From Nyssa sinensis (taxonomy: Eukaryota; Streptophyta; Magnoliopsida; Cornales; Nyssaceae), in assembly GCA_008638375.1 (NCBI GenBank), contig CM018037.1, positions 30,823,576 to 30,887,575 on the forward strand: DNA of 64,000 nt, written 5' to 3'. Made by a program: the position numbers and the translations under genes. This document shows, one piece after another, positions 24,477 to 37,660 of this stretch (position 1 is its first letter; every line of letters starts with the position of its first letter). The notes under the pieces are model-generated. The model was not told the DNA's origin. It was given only the letters and a program-made list of their open reading frames with translations, and did no database searches.

Positions 24477-24758
24477 GGCAACTGAGATCTGAAAAGGATC
24501 GGACTGGAAGTATAAAGAGTATCAGTTAGAGAGGGATCGTGGACTGAAACATCGAAGGGTTCGAGAGACTCAGATGTACGAAGAGAGAGAAAGAGCGTTT
24601 GTTTGTCAGTTAGGTCAAGAAGGTGCAAAAATGTTTATTGCACTCATCTCCGATCCTCCAGCAAAATGGCGAGTCGGGGAGTTCAAAACCTTTTTGTCTG
24701 TTCTTGGATTACAAAGACCTGTCTTGTCTCATATCGGCTGCAAATACAATAACATTGT

Positions 24759-24768
24759 GCTTTTATAG
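24759..24768 (-). promoter_or_regulatory. Candidate TATA box of the Alfin-like gene
   Basis: On the minus strand this reads CTATAAAAGC, about 285 bp upstream of the start codon at 24476. A transcript starting about 30 bp downstream would have a 5' leader of about 255 nt. Positional inference only. Confidence 0.5.
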
Positions 24769-24796
24769 GTGGGTCCAGTGCTTCTCCATTCAATTA

Positions 24797-25797
24797 GGGT
24801 TGTAATTTGAGCGGCTAACTCGGCCCAACTCAGTACAAATATTTTAGGGTCTGAATTTTATTTTTGGATTAATTATATTTTAATATCATAAAATTTTATC
24901 TTAACTTTAAATACAGTTTTTCGATTATTAATTATAATAATTCAATTTTTTAATTTTTATTTTTATTTTAATTGAGCCCAATTAAAATGATCGTTAATGA
25001 TCATCTCAAATTAATTACATTTTACTATTCTCTAATTTCATATGACTTTTAAAATAATACTTTATAATTATATACGAGTTTCAAATAAAGTCTTATAATT
25101 TTATATAAGGTCATATTATTTTAATGCTTAAATAGCTATTATTAAAAATTTGAGATAGACAGTTTGAAATTTGTCTTAATTAAAATGCAATTAAAAATTG
25201 AATATCTAGATTATTACAATTGATAATTAAGAGTCTTATTTTAAATCGGAACAAAATTTTAGGGTACGAAACGTAATTAACCCATAATCCTTCATTTTTT
25301 ACATTTTAAAATAAATTTTGATTGAAACATTAGAAATCTGAATTCAATTTGAGCTCAAATTTAATATTTTATATACTTTACTTATATACATTATTAAATT
25401 AGTATAAATTCGTTACAAGTATTAATGTTTATATTTTTATAATTTTAAAAATTGATTGATATTTAATAATGTTTTCAAAATTAAATTATGTTGAATGAAT
25501 TATTTTAACAATTTTTTAAAAGAAATGAGAAATTCATAAAAAAATTATTAAAATTTTTAATGTATAATCAAATTAGAAAAAAATGTAATAATTTATTAAA
25601 AAATTTGTAAATAAGATTTGAAAATTGAAATTAATAATCTAAATTGTTAAAAATTCGTCTGGTTTGAATTAAACTTAATACTAATAAATTTTAATTCGAA
25701 AATCGAGTTTAGACTCAGACTTAAATTGAGTATTATAAAACTTTAAACTAGACTTCAGGATGATTTGACTCAAACTCCGCCTATCAAAATTGCATCC
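24797..25797. mobile_element. Composite of two decayed DNA-transposon-like units upstream of AL
   Basis: The outer ends read agggttgtaatttgagcggc at 24797 and, reversed, atggatgcaattttgatagg at 25791. Nested inside, 24866 to about 25288 forms a foldback: the left half (ggattaattatattttaata) pairs with the reverse complement of 25160-25288 over about 130 bp. No confident target duplication. It lies immediately upstream of the AL promoter. Confidence 0.45.
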
Positions 25798-28700
25798 ATA
25801 ATTTTAATACAGAAGCTTCGTTTGTAAAAAGGAAGCGAGACCCACCACATGACGTGATCGGGAGTCTATTGCCTCTCACAAGTTAAAGTCTTTCTGTTTC
25901 ACTTAAAGTGGAGTTTATCCATTTCAATTGAAATATAGATAAATCAAATCCCTTTTAAGTCTTATAATACAAAATGTCGAGAATTTTTTATCATATTTAT
26001 GTAATTTTAATTTAATATTGTTGAACTCACGTTATTTTAAACAAAATTTTTAAACCCGTGTTCTTGTGTCTTTTGAGAAGACACCTTCATTTTTAAAAGA
26101 AAAGTGTAAAAGTTGTTTTCTCAAGAGACACATTTTAAAAAACGTCTTATGTGAATGTACTTTTAATTTTTTTTTGTAATTTAAAAGTCTCTTACATTAA
26201 CATAACACAAAAAATATAAATTTAGTTTATAGAAGTCAAAAGACTCTTTTATTGTTTTAAGAAAAAATTAAAAATATCTTCTCAAAAGACGTTTTTATAA
26301 CAAATATATCTTCTGAAAAGACACATTTTAATAACAATGTGTGTTTGATAAATTGGTTTAAAAGTCCTTTAATTTAAAAATAATGTTAAAAAAATGCAAT
26401 GATGAAATTAAAAACTCAAATGTCAATGGTAATTTCATAATAAAAGTCAAGGGTTCAATTTTTATGAATGAAAATGAAAGTGTTGGTTAATAAGATAATT
26501 GAGGGCTTAACACAGGGTATAAAAAAATAAAAACTGGCAAACGCCCATTTTTATCCCTTCTGATTTAACGATGGCGTTTTTCATGCAAAGTGACAAGCAT
26601 ATTGTAAGAAGTTCAAATTTGTCAAAATCAATGTAATTCTTTAATCATGCTACTTGTGAATCACCTCAAGGGTAGGAGGTCATAAACTTAGAATAGGAGT
26701 ATTTGATGCAACTCATGGAAATTTTTGTTAAACTTTTTCATATTCATGCAATTTTAAACTTGTTTTTTAAAATCGTATTGTAAGAAGGAAAAACTATTTC
26801 TTGAAAATATATATATATATATATATAAATGTCTTTTCAGTCAAAGTCCTTAGTAACGGAGTAGCATCTTGTATCTTTATTTATCTGAAAAGTCATGGCT
26901 TCGAATCTTTACAAAACGTGAGTGTACAATATTATGTTGATTTATCTGTCCTTGATCTAAGCCTTGTTGGCGGTATAATTGATTTTTCATCAATAAATTA
27001 AGCATATTTGTAAATTATACTTGTAAATAGATACTTTTAATATATGTATGTATGTGTGTGTGTGTGTGTGCATGCATCTTTTCAAGAACTCAACCCAATT
27101 CATTATTTCAAAGTGGTGGAGTTGTCAATTATGAATGACAGTTCTTAGGCTCTTATTTTGTATGGACTTAATCAATACTGGACTTCCAAACTAGTGGCCA
27201 TAGGGAGATCAGCATGACCTAATCCATGAATGTCTTGAGTGAGCCCAGTAAGGGTCCTTGTTATGTTAGGTTGATACAAAAGGCCCGGAACAACTTCAGT
27301 CTGATTGAAGACTGGCTTGCCTGCGAGCTGGATGAACTCAGTTGCAGTCCTTGTACACACATCTTGTTAAAATAAATAATTTTTAAATTATGTTCGAATT
27401 CGACTTTTTGTGAGCAAAGTTTGAATATCTTGATTTTTATATAATATTAGACAACTTAAGTCGAGTTAAATAAAGCTCAATAAATTTACAATCTTTCAAA
27501 TATATTCAAGTTTGATATGTTAATCTTGCGATCTAATCTCGATCGAGTCTCTAATCAAGTTGATTACGAGTCGAACTCAAGACTCGTTTTACAGTGTTAA
27601 TTGAAAAATTATATAATTTCATGAAATGGACAGGACCAACATGAGATTCTACTTGAATGGTAAAATGATAATGTCCATCACACTGTATAACAATCTGTAA
27701 AAAAAAGTTTGCTATTTTCACAATATATTGCTTTGTTTCTGGGAATACAAAATACATTCACGCGATTTAAAATTCACACACACATATATAATATTGTGAA
27801 TATATATTGATACATTGTAATTGATATCATAATATTCATATGGACGAAGTGTCTTTATATTCTTGAACTAGCTTTGAAGTGCCTAGCGTATTGTACTGCT
27901 TTGGAAAATAATTTGTATCGTCAACCCTCGGATAATTAATATTTTAAAATATTACAAAGTTATTAATTATTATGTTTCGTTTTGATTTTTCTAACAAAAA
28001 TTTAAAGGGCGATGAACTTTACACACAAAAAAGTTATGAATTATATGTAATTCAAGTTATAGAAAACTCCAAATTTCCAAAGTCTATTACTAAAAAAATT
28101 AATGTTACTAGTAAGTCTTATACACACACACACACACACATATACATATGCCTGTGTATTTTTCTATTTTAATAAAGAAAATTATAAAGAAATTTTTCAA
28201 AAAGCTATTAAGTAATAAAATTATTAATTATTTATTACGAGAAGAAATTTATTTTTTTAAGAAATTATTATTTGATATAAATTATTAAGAGAACATAAAT
28301 AATTAGTGCGTCAACTCTATCTCTATCCATACGATTTTGGATTGGATACCCTATAAATAATCGAAGTTCATATAGTGGTGTAAGTAGAGAAAATAATAAA
28401 AATTTTAAGTTTGAATTGTAGAGGAATTTGATGTGGTATAGATTGAAAAGTTGGCTAGTGTAACTATAGAATGCACATTTAACATAATTAAATTTTATGA
28501 TACTATAATTATAAGTTCTTTACTTTCTTAGTAGTGAATTTTTTTATTCCTACATACCACCTATGTATCAAATATGCCTTTCATTTTTAATATTTTATTT
28601 TAATTCAAAACATATATTAGTATATATACCTACTAATACTTTCAAAAAAAAATCATGATTGGATATCAATATTCATCTCTTTTTTTTGTTACCAAAAAAT

Positions 28701-28930
28701 GTGGCAGTTAATATTAATTATTTGATATATTCATATTTTCAAACTTGTGTTAGATCTTTTTTATTAATATTTTGTTCATCGGTAATAATTACATGAAATA
28801 ATTTTTCTAGTTGGTTAGTTTGCACCTCACAATTTTCAATTTTCTGTTAATTTCTTAATTATATGTATTTTCTTATTACTATTTCTTTTGAACACATGGA
28901 AAAAAACACACGCATTTTAGAAGAATGCTT
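25798..28930. other. AT-rich spacer with microsatellites
   Basis: No gene recognised. Holds a TA run (26808-26826), a TG run (27046-27070), a CA run (about 28122-28140) and words such as aagtcgagttaaataaagctc (27460) typical of decayed hAT-type ends. An isolated GC-richer stretch with a 62-codon minus-strand frame lies at 27172-27360. Confidence 0.4.
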
Positions 28931-28931
28931 G

Positions 28932-29220
28932 TAAGGGCAGAGTCTTTAGTAGGCTGGGTCGGGTTATAGTTCATCCTAAACTCTAGAAAAAAAAAAATTA
29001 TATATATATATATATATATAAATACATTTAAAATTTTGACCTTTTATAATATAGTTCATTGCAAAATTTTAGCCAAACTCAATCTTTACCCATCATTTCT
29101 ATAAACTATCACCCAAAATCTTCTCTGAACTCAATCTTTACTCATCTTAATCCCATCATTTTTCACTCTAAGACTTTTGGCCAACTCAAAATTTTATCAA
29201 AAAAATTTCTAACTCCTCTT
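28932..29220. mobile_element. Decayed copy of the 285-bp hAT-like family
   Basis: Aligns with the reverse complement of the element at 40281-40565: both share an aagggc start, a long A-run, caatctttaycc and cacccaaaat words in the same order. Heavily diverged, with a TA microsatellite inside. No target duplication found. Confidence 0.45.
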
Positions 29221-30202
29221 AATTTTTTTCCTATTTCCGTCTTTGACTACTTGAATGAAGTAAATCTTTTATTTTTTTTGATACTAATGATGTGGAGAGG
29301 GGAAAAATTCTAAATATTATATCTACGTGCAATAACTTAATTTAGAGTCGTGTGTGTATAAGAGAGATGAATTTTTTCGTCTTTTATATACCAACTTGCA
29401 TCCAAGTAAATATTTTCTATTAATTAAGCAATTGATATCAATTCCAAATGGCAGGTGAATTTATTTTATATTATCCTTGATTGCCGCTACCTCCCATTGT
29501 TTTTTTCTTTTCGTTTTTGATAAATGTTAGGTGTAATACCTACCTCCCATTGCAAACTATGGCTTTAATCATGTTTTAATTTGTTTTCATTTTTTAGGTG
29601 AATAAGTAGCTATCACTGCCTAATTTATGGGTTTCAATTATCAGTCATCATTTTTTTTTCTTCTTAAAACTTCCCTTTTTACTTTAATCTTAATATTTTA
29701 TTCCCATCTTTGAAAAATGGTCCACAGTGTGGGGGAATATTGGGATGCCTTTAACCAAACATTTAGTGGTGGTTAGAGCCTAGAGGGAACTGGATTGGGC
29801 AGGTAGAGTAGATGTTAGGGTCACCAGTATCATATATTACATGTCAATATATCTTTTTAATAGTTTATAATATTTATTATATCTTCATTAAAAAAAAGTG
29901 TTATTAAAAATATCCATTACCACCTCAGTGTCAATAATTTTTCGGCTGACCTCCCTAGTACATTAGGAGGAAAGAGTGTGGTGCAGATTTGGGGTCCATT
30001 TCCTACTTTATGATCCAAAAGAGAAGCCCATTGTAATGAGAAAAGAGAAAAAGCACATTTAACCTAAGTCTCCACCAATATACTTAATTTATTTCCCCTA
30101 TCTTTCTAGGTGTAATGTTCAAATCTGCTTGATTGTTGTACCATTTCGAAGTTTTATTATTTTTTAACATGATTTTTGTACATTTTTTTTTAATGACGGA
30201 GA

Positions 30203-30782
30203 TAGGTTTGTAAACAGATCGGATTCGAATTCGGATTCGGATTAGGGATGATCCGAATCTTATTTGTTAAAAAAAATTATCGGATCTAATTTTTCGACGA
30301 ATTTATAAATTCTTAATTTATATCAGGGATGATTTGAATCCTATTTGTTAAGAAAATTATCGAATCGGATTTCTCGACGAATTTATAAATTCTTAATGCA
30401 TATCCGGATTTGTTAACTATCGGATCCGATCTTATAATAATACTAATTATATTATGTATATAAAATATTATGTTATAGCATGTAAAATTTAAAATATATA
30501 AATTCAAGTTAATTTTACTTAATAAATTCTTATATAATTTAATATTTAACATATTATAAAAAATATAAAATTATATATCTTAATTAATAATATATAAAAT
30601 TAATATATATGTTATATTTAATCGGATCGGATCGGATCGTTAATAGATCAGATTTGCTTAATCCTTGTTCGATTAATTTAACTAAAGAAATTATCGGATC
30701 AGATCATCGGATCAAACTTTTTGTACCATATCCGAATAAATAGATCGAATTTGGATAAAAATTCGATCCATTGACAACCCTA
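30203..30782. mobile_element. 580-bp hAT-like nonautonomous element
   Basis: Terminal inverted repeats are TAGGTTTGTAAACAGATCGG on the left and, reverse-complemented, TAGGGTTGTCAATGGATCGA on the right. They are flanked by 8-bp duplications GACGGAGA (30195-30202) and GAGGGAGA (30783-30790), one mismatch. The interior repeats ggatcggatcgg and gaattcggattcgg words, typical of subterminal repeats of plant hAT elements. No transposase. Confidence 0.72.
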
Positions 30783-31023
30783 GAGGGAGACATGCTAATT
30801 CACAGTCTTTTGAATACATGATTGTCAAAATAAAGTCTGAATATATGACCTTATCTCGAAGAATCTTATATCAGACAAGACAAGATAAACTTTTGACGTG
30901 ACTTGAACTCGAGAGTGTTTTACACAAGTAATCTTTATTCTAATAGGTTTTACTAACTGAACTAATTCCAAAGGTTGATCTTGTACATATTAGTTACTAG
31001 AAAGAACATAAGTAAAAAGTCAA

Positions 31024-31542
31024 GGGAAAATATTAAAAAGTCCTAAAAATATTTTTTTGCAATCCAACAAGTTTAGGATATATTTTTTCTATCTAAAAAA
31101 TTTTAAAAAAAAAAACTTTTCATACAAAAAAGTCCAATTGTTAACTTTTATTTTAATACCGTTAAAAAATATTATTGATTTGACCAAAATAACATTCAAG
31201 ATACATTTTAAAAAATATTGAATAATAGATACAACAAATTCTTTAATAAAAAAAAAAACATAACATTTTTTATTTGTCTAGAATACCCAAAAAATAAAAT
31301 TTTACTTTATAAAATGTTATGATTTTTTGGGATTGAAAATTTTATTTTATAGTATTTTTTTTTTCTAAAATGTATCTTGAAGATCATTTTAGTATAATCG
31401 GTAATATTTTTTAACGGTGCTAAGATGGAAGTTAACAATTGAACCTTTTTGTATTAAAATTTCATTTTTTGGATTTTTTAGATAAAAAAAAATGTATCAT
31501 GAATTTTTTTGAACTGAAAACTTTATTTTTAATATTTTTCCC
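31024..31542. mobile_element. 519-bp foldback, Mutator-like element
   Basis: Ends read GGGAAAATATTAAAAA and, reversed, GGGAAAAATATTAAAAA, with pairing continuing over roughly 150 bp per side (including gttaacttttattttaatacc / ggtgctaagatggaagttaac). Flanking aaaagtcaa/aaaaatcaa are near-identical 9-mers. Noncoding. Confidence 0.6.
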
Positions 31543-34500
31543 AAAAATCAATAAGAAAATTTTGAAGCGTGAAATATGATCGAAACATACAATGACAAGG
31601 GAGGCAAGAAGTGATTTGAAATTGAATTGTAAGCTTATTAGAAAACTTACTAGGAAATTTTTCTTAAATCAAATATAAAACACTAAACATGTATTATAAA
31701 TTAGGATATTAGAGCCTCTCCAATGATAAATGTTATTTTATTCATATCAGTTTTATATTTTAGTATTATTACAGTATAAAAATGTCAGATTTTGACAATT
31801 TTGTACAAATGCTAAAATGGTTTTGTTAGCATAATAATTATTTTTCTTTGAAACGTGCTTTGCTTGGCCTGAATTCAGTACCAGAAATGTGAAATAATTG
31901 ATATCCAAGCATGAACCCCACCCCATTTCTCTTTCAAATTTGTTTTGCTTGGGCGACGCAATAATAAAAATGTAGACCCCACTTCCATACGGTTCTATTT
32001 CAATAAAATGATATTAATTACTTTCAATGTTAAATATAGCATTAAAAATGGTATTGCTATTTTTTGACAAGCCAAATAACACATTATTAGAACAATATTT
32101 TTTACATTAATCCTAATTTTTAAAATTGTCACATCAAATAGCACATACATTAGAGTTGCAATGGAAACAATTAGAGAAAAAAAAAAACATAAAAAATGCT
32201 TCGAGAGCAAAGAAAAATAGAAGCAATTTGAAGAAGAACAATTCTTAAAATTTTCAGAGACATTTTCCATTGTACTTCCCAATTTCTACAAGATGGTGGA
32301 GAAATAGATTCATTAGTTGAGCTCAGATGATTATTGCAATCTAACTGAGTCCTAAGCCTTGCTTGTTTAACTCAAAGCAAATTTTAGTCAAAGAACTTGA
32401 TGTAATCAATGCCCGGGCCAAGTGCGGGAAGAGTCCAAAATTTTCACCATCAAGACAAATCATGAGTTGGAAGATCCCCAAATTCAGAAATGATTGAACA
32501 TGACGTTTAACCTAAGATATAGCTTGACTTTTTTTTTAAATTTTCACAATAATTATTTTTAAAATTCTTATACATATAATTTCGTTATTTTAAACATAAT
32601 TTCTAAATCTATTATCGTAAGGTTACATGTTCGAGTTACTGAAAATAATTTTTTCATTTACACGAATAAGACTGTATATATCTAATTCTTTCCACGTTTT
32701 ACAATGATGGGAGTTTCGTGCATTAAATTTATTCTTTATTATATTATGAAAAAGGATTGCTAGAAGAATCAATATTTTTTTATATGTTCTCTCTTTTTTT
32801 TAGTACAACAAGAAAAAAAATGCGTTAAATTTTAAATTTAAATCGCGTTTGCTAAAATTTTAACATCTTGGATGAACCTTGATTAGTGTCGTTTACATGT
32901 TCTAATCCACCTAAACTTTTAGGTGGTTAGTCAGCCTTGGACTTTCTTGTGCAATGGAAAACAAATGGCACATTAAATTTAGAGGGGTACCGAATAGTGA
33001 TGCCTATGAATGATTTGCACTTTATCATCCTCATAAACTAATGAACATTTATTAAGATGGCCAAATTTGGAAGGGCCATCTTGATGGGCCCGTCTTCTAC
33101 GGTTCTACCTTGTACGTATATGCATGTGTTACACACACACACACATATATATATATATGTGAGATTAGGGATGCTTTCAAATTTAAGTAATACAAATAAA
33201 ATTTAATATAAGTAATTTTGACCTGATTTAATTTGAAGAATTTTTAAACAGTTTTTTAGTTATCTGATTTTTAAGAAAATCAAGTATTTTTTAGTCTGAC
33301 TTAATCAGATTTTAAGTATTTTTTAAAACCAGACATAAATTAATATATTATTAAAAAGTATTTATCAAATAATAAAAAATTTTAAATTAGTTCATTTGTA
33401 TTCTATAAAACCGGTTCTAATATTTTTCAAACAAACCAAAAAAAAATTATTTATGTCAAGTCAAAATATAAAACGTGCATGAAAAATACAATTCTCACTT
33501 CAAATCTTATAGAGATTTATAAAAAAAAAAAAAAAACTTAAATTGATCTTAATAAACATGAAATATGAAAGGCACCCAACAAATCAAATTTTGGACATGT
33601 TGGGTATAACGTGCCCAACGTACTTAATACGTTTTGAAGAACTCATTAAATATTTAATTAATATAAGTTGTTTGAGATAAAATTTTGAATCACATTTATT
33701 AACTACAACTTTTCAGTTTATTATGATTTGGATTAAGTAAGTAAATATAACATGTTTATTAAGTTTGTCAAGTTTATTATAAGCATTTTTTAACAGCTCG
33801 TCCAAACACTTAATTATTTAACGCAAAAAAGAAAAATGATTTTTTTAAGAATTGCTCAATTCAAATAACACTTTTTCACAATTTAACCAAACGAACTCTA
33901 AATTGTCATCCTTAAGTATGACTTGTCTTGTTTTAACACTTCTTAGTTCTTACAATATACTTTTTCAATGAAAGCAACACACAATCTCAAACAAATAAAT
34001 TAATTAAATCTAATAGAAACATAAACTTTTCAAATATGAATATTGTACAGACAAACAACTCAATTTATGATTAAATAAAAATAATAATCATATTTTCAAA
34101 TGAAAAAAAAGTAGAACTTTAACTTAAAATCTCTTTTAATGAAAAAATTATTATGTTGAGCTGGATTAGTCCCAATTAAGACAATATTATACATATATGA
34201 TGTATCATTGGCATGAAGTAAAAGAAAGACCAAAATTAATATTTATATGTTTCAAATCTCAAAAACTCTGAGCACCGAAAAGTTTCAAGGAAGAAAGGAA
34301 GAGGCACCGAAATAATCATGATTTACAGAGGGTGGGGCCACATGAAAAATGAGCTAGAAAGTGAAAAAGATGGTGTGCCCACACAATGTCCCGGGGAAAC
34401 AAAATTATGGTGTGAGGTGGGTCGTACTCATTATTCATGCTTTCATGAAAAGTAGGTCACACCAGTTATTTAAGCTCATCGACCCCACTCTTTCAAACTA

Positions 34501-35160
34501 TATATTCATTCATCGGCTGGACTACGGGTAAAATTCCAAAACCTCTACCCACACCCCCAACCCCACCCACTCCCAATTCCACAAATAATAATAATATATA
34601 TTATAAAAGAATAATTACATTATTATTTTTTTATATTTTTTAAAATTATATTGACCATTTAAATAATATATATAAATAATTATGTTAATTTTTTTTATAT
34701 TTTTTAAAGTTACATTGACTGCTTATTTGTTATACAGATAATAAACATATTTTTTATTCATACAAAATATGTTATTGACGGTATTAGAATTTCAATAAAA
34801 TTCTTTTATATGACTAGAATATTCTCATATATTATATTGATCTTTTTCAAAGAATACAGAGAATATTCTTATAATTATTAAATATAATGAGAGAAATGAG
34901 TATAATTATTTTTGAGAATAAAATAGTAAATTTATATTTTTTTTATCAAATAGTTAGTTTAATAATATCAAAAATTACAAAAAAAAAAAAAAAAGTAGGA
35001 ATGAATGAATAAGAATCTAAATACTCTTCAATTTGATACTTATGTTTGGGATACGCTTGTTTTGAGTGAGAAATCAAATTTCATCCACTGGTTGAAAATA
35101 TTATCCTATTCTCTTTTTAATTAATCTGACCTCAAGAATTAAAATACATATATTTTATTT
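31543..35160. other. AT-rich spacer, no gene
   Basis: No coding family recognised. An (AC)(AT) microsatellite sits at 33130-33160, and a C-rich block at 34530-34580 (cacccccaaccccacccactcc) resembles the start of the window. The rest is low-complexity AT. Confidence 0.4.
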
Positions 35161-35658
35161 GGGTAAATTATTCTAAAAATTCTAACAATTATACTAACAT
35201 TTTCTACCGTTTCAAGAATTACATTAAACTCTATTATTTTACCTGACAAATTACAAATATTCTATTCTAATCATTTTTTTTAAATGACAAAATTGACCCT
35301 TTCAATTTTTGTTTACATTTTTTCAATTGACCATTTTTTTTTTTAATTTTTAAATAAATATTGATTAAAATATTAATTTTCTTTTTACATAAAATGAAAA
35401 TAAGTTATTTTTCTTAAACTTGTGTTTATATAAAATAAAAAATTCTTTAAAAAAGTTTTAAAAAATTGGTTAAAATTGAAAAAATGTAAAAAAAAAAAAT
35501 GAAATAGATAGTTTTGTCATTTTGATAAAAATTTGATCAGAAAGAGGTATTTCATAGTTTGATAGTAAAAATAAAAAAAAAAATCAGTATTATTTTAAAA
35601 AATTTTAAAAAAATCATTGTAGTTGTTAAAAATCTCACAAACGTCAGTATAATTTACC
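35161..35658. mobile_element. 498-bp foldback, Mutator-like element
   Basis: Left end GGGTAAATTATTCTAAAAAT pairs with the reversed right end GGTAAATTATACTGACG, and inner words (aattttttcaattg and tgacaaaattgac) pair across a central A/T-rich loop. Flanks tattttattt (35151-35160) and tattctattt (35659-35668) match at 9 of 10. Noncoding. Confidence 0.55.
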
Positions 35659-36084
35659 TATTCTATTTTTATCCAATATCGTACTTTTATATTTTTGTCT
35701 TTATAAGAACCAAATAATCAGTATTAGAGAACATTTGAAACCAAATTTTACGAATTCATTAAACAATTAGCTAACAAAATTTGTTTTATAAATATTAAGT
35801 TAAGTTGGTTTAGATTTTTAAAATTAATTTAGATTTTTATATAAATAATTATTATATACAGGAAATTTTGTTTTTTTCTTTTAATTTTGATTTCATATCA
35901 ATAAGTACAAAGTTGTTTAAAAAGTAATCAGTGAGATATGATTATGATTTAATTAATTTTTTATAATTATTTTATAAAATAATAATTTAAATCATTTAAA
36001 TTTGGTTAACCAAACTATAATTTTTAAAACATAAATTGATTTAATTAATTTATATATGTGATGTGGCCGGCATGAATAATATAT

Positions 36085-36690
36085 CTTATTTTTAATGTCA
36101 TATGTAACATTAAATATGACATTGTCAGATTTTGATAAACGAAATGACAGTCCGTTGGAACAATTAATTTTACAATTTAGATAAATTTTGAAATTGACAT
36201 TCCTTTGACATATGCATTGAATAAGCTCTCACTTATCTTATTTTTAATGTCATATGTAACATTAAATATGACATTGTCATATTTTGATAAACGAAATGAC
36301 AGTCTGTTGGAACAATTAATTTTACAATTTAGCTAAATTTTGAAATTGATATTCCTTTGACATATGCATTGAATAAGCTCTCACTTATCAAACCTCGTTA
36401 TTGAGTCAGCATAACATTACTTTATTTTAATAAAATGTTTACACAGTTGATATGACAGTATTGTATTGGTTTGATATCATATCATGATGTGATATCAAAC
36501 CAATACAACATTACCACATCAACTGTGTAAATATTTTTAATAAAATTATTAAGTCAGCATAGCATTACTTTATTTTAATAGGTGAAATCACAATCCATTA
36601 GAACAGTTAATTTTACAGCTTAGATAATTTTGAAATCGATAAGCCCTTCGACACATGCATTGAATAAGCTCTTACCTGTCAAATTATACC
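36085..36690. repeat. 152-bp tandem repeat joined to a small foldback element
   Basis: Copy 1 starts at 36085 and copy 2 at 36237 (both cttatttttaatgtcatatg); they differ at few positions. A third, diverged part-copy lies at about 36583-36690 (gaacagttaattttacagc). Between copies 2 and 3 sits a near-perfect palindrome (about 36430-36545) centred near 36485, with arms reading acacagttgatatgacagta and its complement. The palindrome is bounded by two direct copies of a 34-bp segment beginning ttattgagtcagcataa/ttattaagtcagcatag (36399 and 36547). Confidence 0.8.
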
Positions 36691-37054
36691 TCCTCATTTA
36701 TTCTATTACATATGGCAACAAAGATAACTTTTTTTATTTATTTAAATGCTTTCTTAATTCAATTGCACATAAAAAAGATAAGCTTATAAATAGTAACAAA
36801 AAAAAGAATAATTGTTATGCTAAATATAACATTAGTGGAAACAAATAAATTTGAGATAGTTAATTTTTTTTTTTCACAAAATAAATTAGAGTTCAAGTTT
36901 TATATCACGCGTATATTAAAAAAAACAGTAAATTATATGAATAAAATGTCAAAATATTATATTTTGATATTATAACAATTTAAAAATATATGCTCTCAGT
37001 ATCACTAAATGTAAGAGATAACTTTTTTTTTTTTTTGGTTTTTGATTTGATGAA

Positions 37055-37660
37055 TTGGTCATGGGGTGTCTTAGGTCAGTTTATGTGTATCAAATTAAGT
37101 TTTCTTTTATTATGAGAGTCAAGAGTTTGAGGTGGGGTGATCCTTCCCCAACCTTGACGCCGTTTAAATTTCACGCCCCTGACCCTACCCCTCCCTGCCC
37201 TGTTCAGAGGTTTGTCTTGTTTAGAGGTTTACCCTGACTCTGTCCCGCCCCACCCTACGTCGCTTCAAATCCCGATATATATATATATATATTTTAAGTA
37301 AGTTAAAACTTTTATTTTGATAAGTAAATTATTATTATTTTTTTGCCAAAATAACTAATACAAGAAAAAAAATATATGATTGTAATATTAAAAACCTTAA
37401 AACTAATTTTATATAATATTGTTTATTGATAAATATAGTGTATATTAGAATAAATAAAAAAAATTAATATATAAATGAGGTGGGGTCAGGGGCGGAGTGA
37501 CTATCTCCTGAATCTGCCTCGAACTTGACGGGATTTTAAAAGGCACACCCTAACTTTATTTATGAGCACTCCAGACCTGTTCCATTAGAAGTAGGACGAG
37601 TCGGCATGTTTCTTTAGAAGCGGGATGGGCCGGATTTTCGATGGAACGGGACAAATTGTT
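37055..37660. mobile_element. GC-word-rich decayed repeat
   Basis: Blocks at 37130-37270 (cctgaccctacccctccctg) and 37475-37650 (aggtggggtcaggggcgga; gcgggatgggccgga) are partly complementary and flank an AT-rich core, like a decayed hAT-type element with GC-rich subterminal words. No target duplication found and no gene. Confidence 0.4.

Noticed and set aside
36085..36400. CRISPR-like array
   Set aside because: Direct tandem copies of 152 bp without spacers, in a plant nuclear sequence.
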